Below, piece by piece: positions 22,539-22,805 of a stretch of DNA of 22,805 nucleotides. Within the stretch, counting starts at the first letter, position 1. Every line of letters starts with the position of its first letter. This DNA comes from a virus. The notes beneath the pieces are model-generated. The model did not search any database. It saw only the letters and a program-made list of their open reading frames with translations, and had not been told where the DNA came from. Location of the stretch: positions 1-22,805 of the IMG/VR virus record IMGVR_UViG_3300007640_000257; one strand, given 5' to 3'. Made by a program: the position numbers and the translations under genes.

Positions 22539-22805
22539 AATAGAATATAAAAATATAAAATTAGATGTTCGTGCTATTAAAGTACTCGAAGATATACTTA
22601 AAATGAGTAATGAAATCAATAGTTACAAAAAAGACTACGAGAATACAGAGAGTGGTAGTACACTATTAAGTAAGTTAATCATTAAGGAATTTCAATTAGT
22701 TAATTACGCTTATGAAGAATATAAAAAGTATATTGAAGAAAATGGAGAAGAAAGTTATCGTATGATCGTTAACCAAGATTTCAATATAGATATAGATCCA
22801 GAAAA
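22528..22805 (+). CDS. Hypothetical protein, cut by window edge
   Basis: Open from ATG at 22528-22530 to the right edge, 92 codons seen, starting MENKIEYKNIKLDVRAIKVL. It overlaps the preceding stop (22536-22538) in another frame, so the two are probably coupled. Composition is helical and acidic with many Tyr and Lys (NYAYEEYKKYIEENGEESYR). No family is recognised, and the missing end limits any call. Confidence 0.6.
   Translation, partial: MENKIEYKNIKLDVRAIKVLEDILKMSNEINSYKKDYENTESGSTLLSKLIIKEFQLVNYAYEEYKKYIEENGEESYRMIVNQDFNIDIDPE

Noticed and set aside
1-22805. CRISPR arrays, tRNA genes, integrase, insertion sequences or an att site.
   Set aside because: No spaced repeats of CRISPR type, cloverleaf, recombinase motif or terminal inverted repeats were seen by eye on either strand.

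Overview
The window looks like part of the genome of a tailed double-stranded DNA phage with a long non-contractile tail (siphovirus-like) that infects a Bacteroidota host, probably a flavobacterium. The DNA is very AT-rich. Start codons follow A-rich leaders rather than Shine-Dalgarno sites. Virion proteins such as the XkdF-type protease, the 298-residue capsid protein, the paired tail proteins and the BACON-like domain resemble those of Bacteroidetes phages. No integrase, tRNA, rRNA, CRISPR array or insertion sequence was seen, so lifestyle cannot be decided here. All names rest on reading the sequence and recalling families; no search was run.

Layout: positions 1 to 21816 are almost entirely one right-to-left (minus strand) array. 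Read in transcription order it starts with a divergent polymerase-like protein (20617-21816), a DUF3310-like protein, a charged coiled protein, a 53-residue protein and a sigma-like transcription factor (18838-19359). Next come a small Cys-motif protein, two small overlapping genes, a GPSL-motif Rossmann protein (glycosyltransferase/MptE-like), a beta-class DNA methyltransferase, and the small and large terminase subunits.

The virion module then runs leftward: tail terminator-like, HK97 gp10-like, two large tail proteins (the second ends in a BACON-like domain), a tail assembly chaperone pair made by -1 frameshifting, a 50-residue protein, the tape measure, the XkdF protease/scaffold, the major capsid protein, two paralogous tail proteins, a virion protein with an inserted jelly-roll-like domain, and the portal (cut by the left edge). 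The capsid and portal genes lie after the tail genes, which is not the usual order.

The clearest regulatory signals are three near-identical elements (GGACA, 15 bases, CTTTTTAATRTA) upstream of three virion genes. One sits directly behind an intrinsic terminator. The phage-encoded sigma-like protein is a candidate for recognising them. At the right end, about 450 bases between the polymerase-like gene and a rightward pair of small genes hold four successive hairpins. The fold uses G-U pairs only on the minus strand and ends in a T-run, suggesting a structured RNA or leader. Next to it lie two tandem 11-bp repeats and a small inverted repeat that look like operator sites.

The observations most worth following are the frameshifted chaperone, the late-promoter/sigma pairing, the structured RNA candidate and the divergent palm polymerase.
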